From Caldisericia bacterium (lineage in GTDB: Bacteria; Caldisericota; Caldisericia; UBA6126; JAGPKI01): a stretch of DNA of 36,411 nucleotides. The stretch is taken from NCBI GenBank assembly GCA_018054005.1, contig JAGPKI010000001.1, positions 1-36,411 of the forward strand, written 5' to 3'. Below are positions 24,076 to 32,277 of the stretch, piece by piece (position 1 is the first letter of the stretch; each line of letters opens with the position of its first letter). The translations under genes and the position numbers were made by a program. The notes under the pieces were generated by a model. That model had not been told where the DNA came from and did no database searches. It saw only the letters and a list, made by a program, of their open reading frames with translations.

Positions 24076-25023
24076 TTACATAATCCTCAATGCAAAATTC
24101 TCACAATTAGAGATACAGTATCCACATAAATTACACCTTGAATGATCGATAATTATTTCATTATCTCCTTTTGATAATGCAGAAAAAGGACAATTACTCA
24201 AACAATTATAGCAAAAGCTACACAATTCTTTCCTATAAAATAACTTTTTTTCTTTAAGGTTAAGTTTAATATTAAATGAATCATCATATTCATTATTAAA
24301 AATTGCTACATCTATTAAAAGTTCATCTTTATTTTTTATTCCAACTGCTACTGAATGTTTAAATGAAAAATTTTTAGCATAATTAAGTGCTGGTAATAAA
24401 CTTTTATAAAGTTTTCCTCCGCCCAATGGCTTCATAAGATATACTCCAAAATTCCCATTGTATAAATCTTTAATAGCATCCTCTTGCTCTTTAATTGTTC
24501 CGTCTTTGTACCCTATTCCTTCTAAATTAAAAATCGGGTGAACCACATCAAATTCAGGGTGCAGAATTAAATCTTTCGTTAGAGTCACAGAATGGGTGGA
24601 TACCCCGATGCTCCTTACTTTGCCCTGCTCTTTTGCTTTTATTATAGCTTCTAAGGCTGGTTTGTGGCCTTTTAAAGTAAGAGTTGAGTCCTGCTCGTGA
24701 AGCATAAAAATATCAAAATAATCTCTTTTAATTGATTTAAGTCCAAATTCGATATCTTCCATCATGCTCTCAAATTCGAACGAATAAGATTTCGATGTAA
24801 TTACAATGTTATTTTTTTTATATGTTGGGACATTAGCAAAATAATCATATGTCTTATAAAATTGAGCAGAATCAAAAAAATTTACATCACAATCTATTGC
24901 CTCTTCAATAAGGTTTTGTCCCTCTTTTAAGGATAAATTTGCTTGTAATGGACTCATCACGAGAGTACCGAAGCACATTTCTGAAACTATTAAATCACTC
25001 TTACCAAGCTTATTTTTCTTCAT
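24076..25023 (-). CDS. Aldo/keto reductase with C-terminal 2[4Fe-4S] ferredoxin domain
   Basis: Residues 1-250 form an aldo/keto reductase barrel: LGKSDLIVSEMCFGT at the start, the tetrad in VNFFDSAQFYKTYD (Asp, Tyr), VITSKSY (Lys) and IFMLHEQD (His), and GVSTHS near 140. Residues 265-315 carry two ferredoxin clusters: CSFCYNCLSNCP and CNLCGYCISNCE. Such fused proteins are common in anaerobes and may couple a carbonyl reduction to ferredoxin; substrates are unknown. The ATG overlaps alaS by 14 bases. Confidence 0.88.
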   Translation of the reverse strand: MKKNKLGKSDLIVSEMCFGTLVMSPLQANLSLKEGQNLIEEAIDCDVNFFDSAQFYKTYDYFANVPTYKKNNIVITSKSYSFEFESMMEDIEFGLKSIKRDYFDIFMLHEQDSTLTLKGHKPALEAIIKAKEQGKVRSIGVSTHSVTLTKDLILHPEFDVVHPIFNLEGIGYKDGTIKEQEDAIKDLYNGNFGVYLMKPLGGGKLYKSLLPALNYAKNFSFKHSVAVGIKNKDELLIDVAIFNNEYDDSFNIKLNLKEKKLFYRKELCSFCYNCLSNCPFSALSKGDNEIIIDHSRCNLCGYCISNCENFALRIM

Positions 25024-27613
25024 TTATTAGAAATGAAACTAAATTTCTTTTAAGATAATCAATAATCCCGCCAATACTATCTGAATTTATACTTCCAGTT
25101 TGAATGAGATTACCCTTTCCTCCACCTTTTATTGCAAATTTTTCTGACATATTTACTAAGACTTTTTGAAAATCAAATTCTTTGGATCCTGTGATAATTA
25201 AATTTGTAGAACCTTCTCTTGCATTACCAAGAATAATAAAAGTTTGTCCTTTTGATTTTTCCTTTATTAAGTCAGCCAAGTTTCTCAAATACTCAATTTC
25301 AGAGTTCTTAAAAGACTTATAAATAAACTTTATGCCATTGATTGCTTCACCCTCATTTAATGTCTCTTCTGCAACGTAGTTCATCAGTCTTTTTTCAAGA
25401 GTTCTTATTTTAGTAGTTTTCTCTTTATTCTCTTCGATTAATGCTTTAACTCCATCTAAAATGTCAATATTTGGGTTGTTGAGTAACTCCTTTAAATTGT
25501 TTAATATATGTGAATCCTCTTTAAACTTTAAATACGCTTTATTTCCACATACTGCCTCAATTCTACGTAAATTCGATCCAATACTTCCTTCTTTTAGTAT
25601 TTTAAAAACTCTTATTTCTAAAGTATTCTTAACATGTATTCCTGCGCATAGTTCTTTAGATATTTCATCTATTGAAACTACCCTTACAGTTTCACCATAT
25701 TTTTCTTTGAATAAAGCAGTTGCACCCTCTGAGAGAGCTTCCGAATATGGCATTTCTTTGGTTTCCACGTTATAGCTATTTTCAATTGCATCGTTTACAA
25801 TATCTTCGATCTCCACTAACTCTTTATAGTCAAGTCCTTTAAATGCATTAAAGTCGAATCTTAAATAATCTGAATCTACCAAAGAACCTGCTTGATTTGT
25901 GTACTCTCCAATTACTTTTTTTAAGGCATAATGAAGAAGATGCGTTGAAGTATGTGCTCTTTTTATACCCTTTCTGAATTCTTCAGAAACTTTAGCTAAA
26001 ACCTCATCTTCGAGACAAATCTCTCCATTTAAAAGGATACCTTTATGTATAATTAAGTCTGCTACAGGGGAAAATGTATTTGTTACTTTGAACTTGAAAT
26101 GATTTCCCTCTATTATTCCTTTATCTCCAACAGGACCTCCTTTTTCAGAAAAGAATGGAGTTTTATCAAGTATTAAAAATATCTCTGAATTATCAATCTT
26201 ACTTAGTTTTTCAAAAGAAATATTGTCTTTGACAATGCCTTTTACAACTGACTTTGTTTGTGAGGTTTCATAACCTAAAAACTCTGTTTTACCAATACTG
26301 TCACGAACTTGTATCCAATAGTCAGTTTCTTCCAAAGTTTTATCTAAATTACTCTCTCTTTTAGCTCTTTTAATCTGCTCTTCGTAAAGGTAATTAAACC
26401 TTTCTTCGTCAAGCTTCATTCCTTCTGCTTCGAGCATTTCTTTTGTTAGGGATACAGGAAAGCCAAAAGTATCATGTAGCTTAAAGGCTACATCACCACT
26501 AAACACTAATGTTGTTTTCTTTTTTTCTTCATTAAATATTCTTAAGCCTTCTTTTAAGGTTTTGTTGAATTGCTCTTCTTCTTTATTAACAACTAAATCA
26601 ATCCTGCTTTTAGCTTGATTAAGATATGTATAATAATTGCCCATTGTATTTATTACAACTGAGCATAGGTTAAATATAAAAGGCATATCGATACCAAGCA
26701 GATATCCTGATAGTTTAGTCCTGCGAATCAGTCTTCGCAGAACATAACCATGTCTTTGATTTTCAGGGAATACTCCATCAGCCACAAGAAAAGTTATAGC
26801 TCTTGCGTGATCTGCTATTAAATTAAATCTATCTCTTTCATATGACCTATTCTTCTTTGAGAGCTCTTCAACTCTCTCCAATATTGAATTAAAAATATCT
26901 ATATCAAAATTGGACTTTACACCATTTACAGCAGCTGATAATCTCTCTAACCCCATCCCCGTATCTATATTCTTTTTGGGAAGAGGCTTTAAATTGCCAT
27001 CCTTCTCTAAGTTAAACTCAGTAAAAACAAGATTCCATAGTTCAACAAATCTTCCGCATTCACAATTAGGGCTACAATCTGGCTTTCTACAACCAACATC
27101 TTCTCCAAGGTCAAAATATATTTCCGAGTCATATCCAGCTGGTCCGGTTTGAGCCATTTGCCAGAAATTTTCTTTAGATTCAATTATCCTGCCTTGTGGT
27201 ATTAATTTCTTCCAGATAGACTTAGCCTCTAAATCTTCAGGATAAACAGATATCCAAATTCTCTCCAAGGGAAGAGCAACATTATTTGTTAAAAACTCCA
27301 AAGCCAACGCTATTGCTTCATCTTTAAAATAGTCACCTATGGAGAAATTACCAAGCATTTCAAAAAAGGTGTGATGTCTTGGAGTTTTACCAACTTTTTC
27401 AATATCATTGGTTCGTAAACATCTCTGGACTGAAGTTAATCTCGTATTTGGAGGTTCTTCTTCTCCTAAAAAATACTTTTTTAGTGGTACCATACCAGCA
27501 ATAGTAAACATCAGTGTTGGATCATCAATAGGAAGTGGAGAAGCTAATACTTCTTTATGTCCTTTACTTCTAAAATAGTCAAGAAATGATGTTCTTAATT
27601 CATCTGTTTTCAT
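25010..27613 (-). CDS. alaS: Alanyl-tRNA synthetase
   Basis: The 867-residue class II synthetase has LRTSFLDYFRSKGHKEV and PLKKYFLGEEEPPNTRLTSVQRCLRTNDIE in the aminoacylation core. The zinc-dependent editing domain contains AHTSTHLLHYAL near residue 550 (family HxxxH) and ELCAGIHVKNT near 650. The C-terminal DHHA1/C-Ala region has AIKGGGKGNLIQTG. Length is close to the usual 870-880, so all domains are present. A cysteine-rich insert (CRKPDCSPNCECGRF) near 174-188 is a normal zinc site in many bacterial forms. The ATG overlaps the gpmI stop by four bases. Confidence 0.97.
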   Translation of the reverse strand: MKTDELRTSFLDYFRSKGHKEVLASPLPIDDPTLMFTIAGMVPLKKYFLGEEEPPNTRLTSVQRCLRTNDIEKVGKTPRHHTFFEMLGNFSIGDYFKDEAIALALEFLTNNVALPLERIWISVYPEDLEAKSIWKKLIPQGRIIESKENFWQMAQTGPAGYDSEIYFDLGEDVGCRKPDCSPNCECGRFVELWNLVFTEFNLEKDGNLKPLPKKNIDTGMGLERLSAAVNGVKSNFDIDIFNSILERVEELSKKNRSYERDRFNLIADHARAITFLVADGVFPENQRHGYVLRRLIRRTKLSGYLLGIDMPFIFNLCSVVINTMGNYYTYLNQAKSRIDLVVNKEEEQFNKTLKEGLRIFNEEKKKTTLVFSGDVAFKLHDTFGFPVSLTKEMLEAEGMKLDEERFNYLYEEQIKRAKRESNLDKTLEETDYWIQVRDSIGKTEFLGYETSQTKSVVKGIVKDNISFEKLSKIDNSEIFLILDKTPFFSEKGGPVGDKGIIEGNHFKFKVTNTFSPVADLIIHKGILLNGEICLEDEVLAKVSEEFRKGIKRAHTSTHLLHYALKKVIGEYTNQAGSLVDSDYLRFDFNAFKGLDYKELVEIEDIVNDAIENSYNVETKEMPYSEALSEGATALFKEKYGETVRVVSIDEISKELCAGIHVKNTLEIRVFKILKEGSIGSNLRRIEAVCGNKAYLKFKEDSHILNNLKELLNNPNIDILDGVKALIEENKEKTTKIRTLEKRLMNYVAEETLNEGEAINGIKFIYKSFKNSEIEYLRNLADLIKEKSKGQTFIILGNAREGSTNLIITGSKEFDFQKVLVNMSEKFAIKGGGKGNLIQTGSINSDSIGGIIDYLKRNLVSFLINEEK

Positions 27614-29124
27614 AAAATAATGCTACTCTCAGCCATTTCAATGGGTTTATCGATATCTAATATTCTTAGCACAATATCTGCAACATCTCTTAAATAAGCA
27701 TTATCTTTAAGTTTTATCTCTTTTAAAGTACGGGGTAAATATAAAAAAGGTACTTTATTAGTTGTATGTGCAGTAATGGTATTACCATTTTCATCAATCA
27801 TCTCTTCAGCATTTCCATGATCAGCGGTAATTATTATGTCGTAAGAATCTTTAAAAACATTATATAGCCTTCCAATACAATTATCTACAGTTTCAACAGC
27901 AGATATAGCTGCAGAAAGCTTTCCTGTATGTCCAACCATATCACAATTAGCAAAATTTAATAGAATAAAGTCAAAACCTTTATCAAAATTCTTTATTAGT
28001 GCATCTGTGACCTCATAAGCTGACATCTCAGGCTTTAAATCATATGTTGGTACTTTAGGAGAAGGAATTAGAATTCTTTCCTCGTTTGGAAATGGTTCTT
28101 CTCTTCCACCGCTAAAGAAAAATGTTACATGTGCATATTTCTCGGTTTCAGCTATTCTAAGCTGAGTAAGCCCCTTTTTTGATATTACCTCTCCAACGGT
28201 ATTATGAAGCTCATCTTTTGGAAATAAAACTGGAAGATTAAAGGATTCATCATATTGAGTCATACAATAAAAATTAATATTAACAAATTTTTCTCTTTCA
28301 AAAAAATTAAAATCCTTAAAAGTTAAGGCTTGAGTTATCTCTCTCGCTCTATCGGCACGAAAATTAAAAAATATTAAAACATCACTATCTTTTAAGGGAT
28401 TTGGAGAGTTGTTAGACAAAATCACGCTTGGTTTTACAAACTCATCTGTCTCTCCACGCTCATATGCTGCTTTAATGGCTTCTTTAGGATCAGAATATGT
28501 AAGCCCTCTACCAAGAACAATTGCATCATATGCTAATTTTACTCTATCCCATCTTTTATCTCTATCCATTCCATAATAGCGACCACCAATTGTTGAAAAC
28601 TTTGCATCCTTAAAATTATTTGTAAATTCCCTTATATCTTCAACGTACTTCATAGCTACTGCAGGCTCGGTATCTCTACCATCAAGAAATGCGTCAATAA
28701 AAACTTGTTTCACATCGTAAAGCTTCGCACATTTGATTAAAGCTTTTAGGTGCTCTATATCCGAGTGCACTCGTCCATCTGAAAGCAGTCCCATTAGATG
28801 AAGATTTGTCTTTCTTGCTTTTTCCATAGCTTGGATAATTAGTGGATGCTTAAAAAATGTACCTTCTCTAATTGATTTATTTATCTTTGTTAAATCTTGA
28901 TAGACTATTCTCCCTGCTCCTAAATTTAGATGCCCTACTTCTGAATTTCCCATCTGTCCTTCTGGTAACCCTACAGCTTCCCCCGAGGCTAAAAGTTCAG
29001 TATAAATAGATTTACTCAGTAATGAATTATAATTTGGAGTATTAGCAAGCGTTATAGCATTTCTACTGGATGGAGCTGCTACACCCCAACCATCCATTAT
29101 AATTAAAAGAACTTTACTATTCAT
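27610..29124 (-). CDS. gpmI: 2,3-bisphosphoglycerate-independent phosphoglycerate mutase
   Basis: The 504-residue alkaline-phosphatase-fold enzyme interconverts 3- and 2-phosphoglycerate with two manganese ions. LLIIMDGWG at the N-terminus gives the first metal aspartate. The phosphoserine lies in GQMGNSEVGHLNLGAGR near residue 61. LDGRDTEP near 147, NFRADRAREI near 257, NFANCDMVGHTG near 398 and ADHGNAEEMID near 437 complete the site. It overlaps pgk by eight bases within the gap-pgk-gpmI run. Confidence 0.97.
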   Translation of the reverse strand: MNSKVLLIIMDGWGVAAPSSRNAITLANTPNYNSLLSKSIYTELLASGEAVGLPEGQMGNSEVGHLNLGAGRIVYQDLTKINKSIREGTFFKHPLIIQAMEKARKTNLHLMGLLSDGRVHSDIEHLKALIKCAKLYDVKQVFIDAFLDGRDTEPAVAMKYVEDIREFTNNFKDAKFSTIGGRYYGMDRDKRWDRVKLAYDAIVLGRGLTYSDPKEAIKAAYERGETDEFVKPSVILSNNSPNPLKDSDVLIFFNFRADRAREITQALTFKDFNFFEREKFVNINFYCMTQYDESFNLPVLFPKDELHNTVGEVISKKGLTQLRIAETEKYAHVTFFFSGGREEPFPNEERILIPSPKVPTYDLKPEMSAYEVTDALIKNFDKGFDFILLNFANCDMVGHTGKLSAAISAVETVDNCIGRLYNVFKDSYDIIITADHGNAEEMIDENGNTITAHTTNKVPFLYLPRTLKEIKLKDNAYLRDVADIVLRILDIDKPIEMAESSIIL

Positions 29125-30298
29125 TAAGTTTTTTTATCGGAAGCAGCTCTTTTCCTTCTAAAAATTCAAGGGTAGCTCCGCCACCTGTTGATATATAAGT
29201 AAAACTATCCTCTAAACTAAATTCCTTAATTGAAGACCCAGTATCACCACCAGCTGCAATAATATGAGCACCATTTTCCTTTATTTCTTTTAAATATTTA
29301 TAAATTTCTACTGTACCTTTAGAAAATTCTTCTATTTCAAATATTCCAAGAGGACCATTAACAAGAATTGTTTTTCCATCCCAAAGTTCTTCCTTAAACA
29401 ATTTAATTGTAGCTGGACCAATGTCGGCACCTATTGAATCACTGGGAATTCTATCAATATCATAAGTTTCAATGTGTTTCGGCTCTGCTAAAGAATCTGT
29501 TACAACTACATCTATAGGAAGAATTATTTTCTTATCCAAAGACTTACTTTTTTCAAATATCTCTTTAGCTACATTTATTTGGTCCTCTTCAACAAGAGAT
29601 TTGCCAACTTTAACCCCCTTTGCTGCAAGGAAAGTAAAAGCCATACCACCACCAATGCATATTTTATCAAGCTTTGGAAGGAGTCGTTCTAAAACTCCGA
29701 TTTTACTTGATACCTTTGCACCACCCTGGAGGAGAATAAAAGGTTTAGATGGATTTACAAGTAATTTGGTAAGTTCATTAACTTCTCTCTCAAGCAAGAA
29801 TCCAGCATAAGAAGGGAGAAAATCTGTAATTCCATACACTGAACAATGTGCTCTATGTGCAGAACCAAAAGCATCATTTACATAAATATCAGCAAGTTCA
29901 GCCAATTCTTTAGAAAATGTTGGATCATTTTTTGTTTCTCTTGGATCAAATCTTATGTTTTCAAGGAGTATTAAATCTCCCTCTTTCATTGATTCTACTT
30001 CTTTTTTAACATTGTCACTATAAATTTCATCAAGCTTCTTTACATCTCTGCCAAGAAGCTCACTTAATCTTTTAGCGACGTTATCAAGTTTAAAGTGAGG
30101 CTCTTTATCTTTGGGTCTTCCGAGGTGAGACACAATTATTACTTTTGCCCCTTTGTCTATTAAATATTTAATTGTAGGTAAGGAAGCAACTATTTTAGTA
30201 TCGTCAAGAATGTTCCCATTCTCGTCAATTGGAACATTAAAATCATCTCTCAATAAAACCCTCTTCCCTTTTACTTCTGCATCTCTTATACTTTTCAT
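29117..30298 (-). CDS. pgk: Phosphoglycerate kinase
   Basis: The 393-residue monofunctional kinase makes ATP from 1,3-bisphosphoglycerate. Key segments are LLRDDFNVPIDENG near residues 15-28, SHLGRPK near 58, LLENIRFDPRE, GSAHRAHCSVYGI near 161, LQGGAKVSSKIGVLE and the C-terminal AAGGDTGSS loop. There is no triosephosphate isomerase fusion such as Thermotoga has. It starts two bases after the gap stop. Confidence 0.97.
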   Translation of the reverse strand: MKSIRDAEVKGKRVLLRDDFNVPIDENGNILDDTKIVASLPTIKYLIDKGAKVIIVSHLGRPKDKEPHFKLDNVAKRLSELLGRDVKKLDEIYSDNVKKEVESMKEGDLILLENIRFDPRETKNDPTFSKELAELADIYVNDAFGSAHRAHCSVYGITDFLPSYAGFLLEREVNELTKLLVNPSKPFILLQGGAKVSSKIGVLERLLPKLDKICIGGGMAFTFLAAKGVKVGKSLVEEDQINVAKEIFEKSKSLDKKIILPIDVVVTDSLAEPKHIETYDIDRIPSDSIGADIGPATIKLFKEELWDGKTILVNGPLGIFEIEEFSKGTVEIYKYLKEIKENGAHIIAAGGDTGSSIKEFSLEDSFTYISTGGGATLEFLEGKELLPIKKLNE

Positions 30299-30300
30299 AA

Positions 30301-31305
30301 CTAAATTGCCCCCTGTTTTGAAATAAAATTAAGCAAATCTGCAACTCTTACAGAGTAAGCCCACTCATTGTCATACCAGCTCAAGACTTTTATAAAGTCT
30401 CCCTCTAAAACATCCGTTGATAAACCATCAACAACACCAGAATATGTGCTCCCCTTTAAATCCATGGATACAATGGGGTCAAGAGTAAAACCAAGTATTC
30501 CTTTTAAATATGTATTTGATGCCTCCTCAAGAACCTTATTAACTTCCTCTTTTGTCGTCCCTTTTTCTACAAGACAAACAAAGTCGGTTATTGAGACAGT
30601 TGGAGTCGGGACTCTTAGTGAGATACCGGTAAGTTTTCCTTTCAATTCAGGGATTACTTCACCAACTGCTGTAGCGGCACCAGTTGTTGTTGGTATTATA
30701 TTTAATGCTGCTGCCCTTGCTCTTCTTAAATCTTTATGAGGTAAGTCCAATATTCTCTGGTCATTTGTATAAGAGTGAACAGTAGTCATAAACCCTTTTT
30801 TAACTTTGAAATTATCATTTAAAACTTTTACAACTGGTGCAAGACTATTGGTCGTGCAGGAAGCATTAGAAATAACATTATGTTTTTGAGGATCATAAGA
30901 AGACTCATTTACACCAAGCACTATAGTTATATCTGCCCCCTTAGATGGAGCCGTTACAATAACTTTTTTAACATTTCCCTTAATATGAGTAGATGCTTTT
31001 TCTTTTGAGGTAAAAGCACCAGTTGATTCAATTACTACATTGATTTCATCAGCCCATTTTAAATTATTAGGATCTTTTTCCGCTGAGACATAAATCTTTC
31101 TACCATCGATAATTATATAACTGTCTTCATACTTCACTTCACCCTTGTACACACCATAATTAGAGTCATATTTGTAAAGGTGAGCAAGAGTATGAGTATC
31201 AGTAATATCGTTTACTTGTACTATTTTTATCTCAGGGTAATTCTCCAAAATAGCTTTGCAAATTTGCCTTCCAATTCTTCCAAAACCATTGATTCCAATA
31301 TTCAC
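30301..31305 (-). CDS. gap: Glyceraldehyde-3-phosphate dehydrogenase, NAD-type
   Basis: The 334-residue phosphorylating enzyme has the Rossmann motif INGFGRIGRQI, an aspartate in VNDITD near residue 34 that favours NAD over NADP, the catalytic cysteine in SNASCTTNSLAP near 150, and SWYDNEWAYSVR near the C-terminus. The start is a GTG with AAAGGAGGGG nicely placed upstream. It heads a run of eleven minus-strand genes reaching T2SF and has the best promoter match in the window. Confidence 0.97.
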   Translation of the reverse strand: MNIGINGFGRIGRQICKAILENYPEIKIVQVNDITDTHTLAHLYKYDSNYGVYKGEVKYEDSYIIIDGRKIYVSAEKDPNNLKWADEINVVIESTGAFTSKEKASTHIKGNVKKVIVTAPSKGADITIVLGVNESSYDPQKHNVISNASCTTNSLAPVVKVLNDNFKVKKGFMTTVHSYTNDQRILDLPHKDLRRARAAALNIIPTTTGAATAVGEVIPELKGKLTGISLRVPTPTVSITDFVCLVEKGTTKEEVNKVLEEASNTYLKGILGFTLDPIVSMDLKGSTYSGVVDGLSTDVLEGDFIKVLSWYDNEWAYSVRVADLLNFISKQGAI

Positions 31306-31353
31306 TTTTTCCCCTCCTTTAATTAATTTTAAAGAAAAAAGTATCCTTAAAAG

Positions 31354-31382
31354 ATTGTAATTTAAGAATGATTAAATTTCAA
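31354..31382 (-). promoter_or_regulatory. Promoter of the gap-pgk-gpmI-alaS run
   Basis: On the minus strand TTGAAA (31382-31377) is followed after exactly 17 bases by TACAAT (31359-31354), about 50 bases before the gap GTG and after the stop of the acetyltransferase gene. Each box is one or two changes from consensus. Confidence 0.6.
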
Positions 31383-31407
31383 CAATTCAAGCTAACTTTG
31401 ATTAAAT

Positions 31408-31851
31408 CTATCCTATCATCTTTTGCATTTTGTAATGTGGAATGGTAACTTCTATAAATTCTTCGCTTACCTTTGTGTAACCAAGCTTCTCATAAAATTC
31501 TACAGCTGTTTTTCTTGAATTTAGGATAATTATCTTGCATCCTAAATTTTTAGCATACTCTTCGGCATAAATTACTAATTTAGTTCCTATTCCCTTTCCT
31601 CTAAAAGACTCATGAATAGCAACTTGCCTCATCTTAATTTCGCTATTGTTTAATGGAGTCAAAATCAAAACTCCAACTAACAAATTATTTAAAAATACTC
31701 CAATATGAAAGTCATATTTCTCGCTATCTAAGTTTTCATCAAATAGACTTAATTTTAAAGGTTTTCTTAATACTTCGTCTCTTAATTTGAGTTCTTCATA
31801 ATATTCTTTTGAATCCACTTTAATTTGTCTTATCTTTAATTTATCTTGCAC
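31408..31851 (-). CDS. GNAT-family N-acetyltransferase
   Basis: The 147-residue protein shows the acetyl-CoA-binding motif A in RQVAIHESFRGKGIGTKLVIYAEE near residues 77-100, with the R-G-K-G-I-G loop, and motif B in EFYEKLGYTKVSEEF near 121-135. It resembles ElaA/YitI-type small acetyltransferases; the substrate is unknown. The start is GTG with a weak ribosome site. The similarity shared by repeats A and D begins at the base next to this start codon. Its own transcription would have to start within repeat copy D. Confidence 0.85.
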   Translation of the reverse strand: MQDKLKIRQIKVDSKEYYEELKLRDEVLRKPLKLSLFDENLDSEKYDFHIGVFLNNLLVGVLILTPLNNSEIKMRQVAIHESFRGKGIGTKLVIYAEEYAKNLGCKIIILNSRKTAVEFYEKLGYTKVSEEFIEVTIPHYKMQKMIG

Positions 31852-32075
31852 TTTAACATTTCTTTGTATTTCTGCCGCAACACAAGCATGAAAATAATAA
31901 CTTTAATCCTTTTCTATTGCCACTTATATAATTTTGTTTAAATAAACAATTCAATTTCTTTAAATTCAATCTCTTTACTATAACTTAAGTTTGATTTTAA
32001 TAAACTCGAATAAATTTATCAATTAATTAAAAGGAGGATTAATTTTGGAGTTATTATTTTCGGATGAAATTATCT
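31852..32075 (+). repeat. Dispersed intergenic repeat, copy D
   Basis: This copy is closest to copy A (331-500) but carries about 45 extra bases (roughly 31981-32038). The ATG at 31888 opens MKIITLILFYCHLYNFV, ending at 31941. It differs from copy A by six substitutions in 54 bases, with no frameshift. GAAAATAATAACT (31890-31902) is perfectly complementary to AGTTATTATTTTC (32049-32061). The extra segment ends in AAGGAGG (32031-32037), seven bases before a TTG (32045) that opens the 19-codon frame MELLFSDEIICLSLLYSIK. Confidence 0.8.
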
Positions 32076-32095
32076 GTTTAAGTTTATTATATTCA

Positions 32096-32115
32096 ATAAA
32101 ATAAAATAAAATAAA
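32096..32115 (+). repeat. Short AAAAT tandem repeat
   Basis: Four to five head-to-tail AAAAT/ATAAA pentamers lie between repeat D and hisS. It is simple-sequence AT repeat, possibly slippage. Confidence 0.75.
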
Positions 32116-32277
32116 AGAAGACCTAATACATATTTTAATTCAAAAATACATTATTGATTATATGTCGACTTAAACCTGTTTAATTATATAATTATTAATT
32201 TAAGAAGTAATAAGTAAAATTATCCTTTCTAAAACATTTACTTGAAAAAGTGAATATAAATCCTTAGAATTTACCTT

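Larger units (their letters stand above)
31852..32277. other. Divergent gene-free stretch between the acetyltransferase and hisS
   Basis: This 426-base gap holds repeat copy D (31852-32075), a short AAAAT-type tandem run (32096-32115) and, just before hisS, a small hairpin: ATTTACTT (32236-32243), loop GAAA, AAGTGAAT (32248-32255) with one wobble. TATAAA at 32255-32260 could be the hisS -10 box, giving a leader of only about ten bases. No protein gene of normal size is present. Confidence 0.6.

Noticed and set aside
32181..32194. 14-bp palindrome TAATTATATAATTA as an operator
   Set aside because: AT-only sequence; such palindromes are common here and no second copy supports it.
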